DNA from: DATKWD01 sp963704815
GTDB taxonomy: Bacteria; Actinomycetota; Acidimicrobiia; Acidimicrobiales; Salinilacustritrichaceae
Direction: 5' to 3'
DNA: 64,000 bases
Assembly (NCBI GenBank): GCA_963704815.1
Contig: CAVPHU010000001.1
Coordinates: 620,001-684,000 of the forward strand
The translations under genes were made by a program, and so were the position numbers. How positions within the stretch are numbered: position 1 is the first letter of the stretch; each line of letters begins with the position of its first letter. Shown in pieces: positions 61,036 through 64,000 of this stretch. The notes beneath the pieces were generated by a model. The model did not search any database. It saw only the letters and a program-made list of their open reading frames with translations, and was not told where the DNA came from.

Positions 61036-63585
61036 TCAGGCGAAGGGAACGACGTCGGCCGGCTTCATCGGCTCGACGACCGCGCCGCGCTGCTCACCGG
61101 CCCGCTGCGCCCACGTGCGTGCGGCGTCGGTGTCCGAGATGACGATCAGCTGCACGGCGGCCGCCATGCGCTCGAGACGGTCGAGCACGACCTGGATCTC
61201 TTCGCTCTTCAGCGTGTCGAGGGCTCGATCGATCAACATCGGCACCGACCCGGCGAAGGAGATCCGGCGCTGCGCAGCCAGTCGGGAGAGGAGGTACCAC
61301 TCGACCTCCTCGGCCGATGCGTTCTCGACCTCGGGTTCGGGTGCGACCGGGGTGGCCCGCTCGGCGGCGATGCGGGCTTCGAGCTCGCCCCGCTGTTCCC
61401 CGAGCTCGGCACTGCGGGCTTCGGCGAGCGCGAGCGCTTCTCGCGCGGCCGAGAGCTGCTCGTCGGCGGCTTCGCGGGCGGCGATGGCCTCTTCGTGTGC
61501 CTCCTCGAGCGGGTCGGTGTCGTCGACGGGCTCGGGCAGCTCGACCTCGACGATCGAGCCTTCGACCTCCCGGGCGGCCAACGCGGTCGCCTCGTGGGTC
61601 GCCCGTGCGTCGGCGACCTCGGCGCGAGCTCGTTCGAGGGTGGCCTCTGCCTCGACGGCCTCGGTGTTCGCGGCGTCGACGCGTTCGGTCAGCGCGGCGA
61701 GTGCCGCACGGAGATCGCTGACCTCCTGCACGGTGCCGCCATGACGCCGACGCCGTTCGGCCGCCGCGTCGCGTGCCGCCACCGCATCGTCGATCCGCGC
61801 GGTTCGACGGTCTTCGACCGAGGGGCCGCTCATCCCCGCCGCCGCCTGACTGAGCTGCGAACGGGTCTCGGCGAGATCGAGGTCGACTTCGGCACGCTCG
61901 GCCAGCGCAGCTTCGCGAAGCTCGTTCGCCGCGCCCTCCTCCTGCATCCAGTCCTCGGCCAGCTGCACCAGGTCGTCGGTCTCGAGGTCCTCGTGGGCGA
62001 CCGCGAGGCCGACCGACTGGAGCGCGGCTGCCAGCCGTCCATGGGCGTCGCCGAGGCGATTGGCGGCGACCCGGTGGGCCCTCAGGGCCTCGACCACTTC
62101 ACCCGAGGGTGGCGCACCGAGCAGCACCGCGGCCTTGTCGGTCAGGAGGCGGAGGTTGTCCTTGAGGACGGCGATCTCGAGGGTGGAGTCGACGCCCTCC
62201 TGCAGTGCCGCCCATGCGTCCTCTGCGTTGGCCAGTTCGGCGCGGGCCACGTCGAGGGCGGCCTCTTGCTCGTCGTCGACATGGAGCATCGACGTGCCCA
62301 TCATGTAGTCGGCGTACGAATCGAACCCGAGCCGGCTGAGCACCGCGTCCTCGGCGGCCCTGGCTTCCTCGAGCCTGCGTTCGGCACGTCCCTTCGAGAA
62401 GCGGCCCTCGGACTTCTCCTGGGCGTCCAGCACGTCGGCGTGGGCGACTTCGAGGGCATCGATGTCGTCGCGATCGAGCTGGGGAACTCGTACCCGCTGC
62501 TCGGCATCGGCGAGGGCCTGGCGCGCTGCGTCCAGCCTGGCCCGGGCAGCGAGCACAGTGCCCTCGTTGCCCGACAGCCCGGCGCCCCGCGACGAGAGCG
62601 TGGCGGTGGCCCGTTCGATCTCGTCGGCGAGCTCGAGTGCGTCGACCGACGGGACCAGAGCCGACTCTTCGTCGTCGCCCCGGAGTCCTTCGAGGGCCGC
62701 CTGGACGGCCAGCGTCTCGGCTCCTCCGAGAACGGCGAGCTTGGCGTCGAGTTCGGTGCGATGGACCTCGAGACGGGCGAGGCGGTGCTCGATCGACTCC
62801 TGCACCTCGACCGGGTCGGACCCGTCGGCGTCGGCGAGCCGTTCCTGTTCGACGGCCTCGCGCACCTCGACGAGCTGGAGCTCGGCCGCCTCGAGATCGG
62901 CGTCGGCGTCAGGGTCGAGACTCGCCTGGACGGCCTCGAGCTGGCCGGCGAGCGCCGACGCCTCGACCGTGGTGGCATCTCGCCGGCCACGCGCCTCCTC
63001 GGCGATGGACTCGGCTTCGCTGAGCGTTTCCTGAGCTGCGGCGAGGGCCGACTCGGTCTCGACCAGGAGCGCGCGGACGGCGTCGAGCTCGGCCTCGGTG
63101 GTTTCGGGACCGGCGTCCTCGGGAGGTGTCGGTTCCTCCGCCTCGATCGGCGCCGCGACGATCTCGTCGATCCGCTTGGCGGCGAGATCGACCGCTGCCT
63201 GGGCCTGCTCGACGGCTTCGCGCTGACGCAGCACCTCGGTTTCCGCAGCCTCGATCTCCTCGCCGATCGCCGCCCGGTCGAGCTCGAGATCGCTGACCTC
63301 GGGGACGCCGGTCGGCCCACCGTTTCCCGGAAGGCCATCGGCGGTGACCACGACCTCCACCTCGGTGTTGTCCATTTCGAGCAACCTGAGGCTCTCGGAC
63401 TCGAGGTCGAGCACCACGCCGTGCGATTCGACCAGTCCGGAGAGCTCGCCGACCTCGCCCCGCGGGAGCGCTTCGATGCCGTCGACGACGGCCTGCCGGG
63501 CTGCTTCGTCGAGCCCGGTCACGACGGTGACGTAAGGGTGGAACTCGAGCGCGAAGTCGTCGTTCATGAGGCGGAGAAGGCGCAT
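61036..63585 (-). CDS. SMC/Rad50-like coiled-coil protein with degenerate ATPase motifs
   Basis: 849 residues. N-terminal FHPYVTVVTGL matches the start of SMC/RecN-type ATPases, but the Walker A that should follow (GxxGxGKS) reads GLDEAARQAV. Long coiled coils fill about 100-740, with Ala/Glu-rich heptads and many tandem-like REAVEQ segments. The C-terminal globular part has FAGSVPMLIDRALDTL and LDRLERMAAAVQLIVISD, which align with a Walker B/D-loop but lack the catalytic glutamate. It is likely a structural or scaffold protein derived from an SMC-like ATPase. Starts directly after the stop of the small acidic gene. Confidence 0.72.
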   Translation of the reverse strand: MRLLRLMNDDFALEFHPYVTVVTGLDEAARQAVVDGIEALPRGEVGELSGLVESHGVVLDLESESLRLLEMDNTEVEVVVTADGLPGNGGPTGVPEVSDLELDRAAIGEEIEAAETEVLRQREAVEQAQAAVDLAAKRIDEIVAAPIEAEEPTPPEDAGPETTEAELDAVRALLVETESALAAAQETLSEAESIAEEARGRRDATTVEASALAGQLEAVQASLDPDADADLEAAELQLVEVREAVEQERLADADGSDPVEVQESIEHRLARLEVHRTELDAKLAVLGGAETLAVQAALEGLRGDDEESALVPSVDALELADEIERATATLSSRGAGLSGNEGTVLAARARLDAARQALADAEQRVRVPQLDRDDIDALEVAHADVLDAQEKSEGRFSKGRAERRLEEARAAEDAVLSRLGFDSYADYMMGTSMLHVDDEQEAALDVARAELANAEDAWAALQEGVDSTLEIAVLKDNLRLLTDKAAVLLGAPPSGEVVEALRAHRVAANRLGDAHGRLAAALQSVGLAVAHEDLETDDLVQLAEDWMQEEGAANELREAALAERAEVDLDLAETRSQLSQAAAGMSGPSVEDRRTARIDDAVAARDAAAERRRRHGGTVQEVSDLRAALAALTERVDAANTEAVEAEATLERARAEVADARATHEATALAAREVEGSIVEVELPEPVDDTDPLEEAHEEAIAAREAADEQLSAAREALALAEARSAELGEQRGELEARIAAERATPVAPEPEVENASAEEVEWYLLSRLAAQRRISFAGSVPMLIDRALDTLKSEEIQVVLDRLERMAAAVQLIVISDTDAARTWAQRAGEQRGAVVEPMKPADVVPFA

Positions 63586-63861
63586 TCAGCTCACCACGAT
63601 CCGTTCGACGGGTCCCTGGTCGTCGTCCTCATCGTCGTCTCGTTCGGTCGATGCCGAAGCGCCCGGAGTGGCGGTCGCCGCCGCCTGGGCGAACGTCGAC
63701 ACCATCGACACCACCTTTCCGACGGTCGCCGGGTCCTCGACCAGCTGCTCGGCCGCGTCGAGCAGTGCCCGAGCTGCACCGATCATCTCCCGTGCGGCGG
63801 CCTGCAGGTGGACCATCCCGTCTGCGGCAGCGGTCGAGTCGCGATCGTCCTCGTCGATCAT
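63586..63861 (-). CDS. Small acidic protein between the ArsA-like and SMC-like genes
   Basis: 91 residues. Acidic N- and C-termini (MIDEDDRDS, ERDDDEDDDQ) around an Ala-rich helical middle. No recognised family or membrane segment. ATG overlaps the preceding stop (ATGA) and its own stop directly abuts the ATG of the SMC-like gene, so all three are cotranscribed and probably work together. Confidence 0.65.
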   Translation of the reverse strand: MIDEDDRDSTAAADGMVHLQAAAREMIGAARALLDAAEQLVEDPATVGKVVSMVSTFAQAAATATPGASASTERDDDEDDDQGPVERIVVS

Positions 63862-64000
63862 ACGGGCGACTCCTCTGAGAACACGACGGTTAGTCTGCCC
63901 TTTTGGAGGGTCGCGTCAGAGATTCCCCGGTTGTGGAGCGAGTCGGGGAGGAGAATGGCGCGGCGGTACGGGCCGATCCTCACCAGGAGCTCGTCGTCGC
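63858..64000 (-). CDS. C-terminus of an ArsA-family ATPase (partial)
   Basis: Only the last 46 or so codons lie in the window; the 5' end is beyond 64000. The residues read DDELLVRIGPYRRAILLPDSL, then an ISDATLQKGRLTVVF strand, matching the Hsp20-like (alpha-crystallin-type) domain at the end of many actinobacterial ArsA/GET3-like ATPases. The TGA overlaps the small acidic gene. Function of the complete protein (anion or protein targeting) cannot be judged from this end. Confidence 0.55.
   Translation of the reverse strand, partial: DDELLVRIGPYRRAILLPDSLHNRGISDATLQKGRLTVVFSEESPV

Overview
The window is a dense, high-GC stretch of an actinobacterial chromosome. The likely group is the class Acidimicrobiia (Ilumatobacter-like). 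That placement is an inference from gene content: a dcw cluster carrying sepF-yggT-divIVA, an MtrAB-type two-component pair followed by a GerMN-type lipoprotein, F420/LLM oxidoreductases, DUF222-HNH and DUF3040 proteins, and a PPi-type phosphofructokinase. No tRNA, rRNA, CRISPR array, insertion sequence or prophage was seen. No gap between genes reaches 300 bases.

Layout. (1) 1-22 kb, all on the minus strand: the division and cell-wall (dcw) cluster. In transcription order it reads mraZ, rsmH, ftsL-like, ftsI, murE, mraY, murD, ftsW, murG, murC, murB, ftsQ, ftsZ, pgeF, yggS, sepF, yggT, divIVA, a membrane protein with a histone-H1-like tail, and ileS. Most neighbours overlap by 1-8 bases. murF is missing from its usual place between murE and mraY. 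(2) 22-31 kb: a lipoyl/biotin-ligase-fold protein, an HNH nuclease, an acyl-CoA dehydrogenase, two LLM oxidoreductases, a cyclase-ATPase-TPR regulator and a ROK kinase. (3) 31-36 kb: a moxR / DUF58 / transglutaminase operon. (4) 36-44 kb: DUF3040, dinB with a Nudix gene, a DUF222-HNH protein, an unknown conserved protein behind a possible 11-codon leader ORF, a Tat-exported PhoX-like protein, a Rieske-glutamate-synthase fusion and a second Nudix gene. (5) 43.8-49.7 kb: two overlapping genes that form the most unusual locus here. One is an Hsp70 nucleotide-binding domain fused to a membrane dynamin-like GTPase. The other is a predicted pseudokinase fused through a long Pro/Ala linker to a second dynamin-like GTPase whose C-terminus resembles a J-domain without its HPD motif. 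(6) 50-58 kb: coaA, an inositol-phosphatase-family gene, mtrA/mtrB-like genes with a lipoprotein, a phosphofructokinase, glpK and a TetR regulator. (7) 58-64 kb: an aminotransferase, a ROK kinase coupled to a release-factor-like (baeRF) protein, an SMC-like coiled-coil protein, a small acidic protein and the C-terminus of an ArsA-like ATPase.

Two window-wide patterns matter for reading the annotation. Thirteen starts have a TAnnnT hexamer 6-9 nt upstream, and most of these have no room for a ribosome-binding site, which points to widespread leaderless transcription and fixes several start codons. Six genes (murB, murG, mraY, murE, the cyclase gene and glpK) are broken by single-base indels, 15 apparent insertions and 2 deletions. 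Correcting them restores full-length open frames in every case. Because several of these genes are essential, sequence error is the likeliest explanation; they are annotated as frameshifted coding sequences rather than true pseudogenes.
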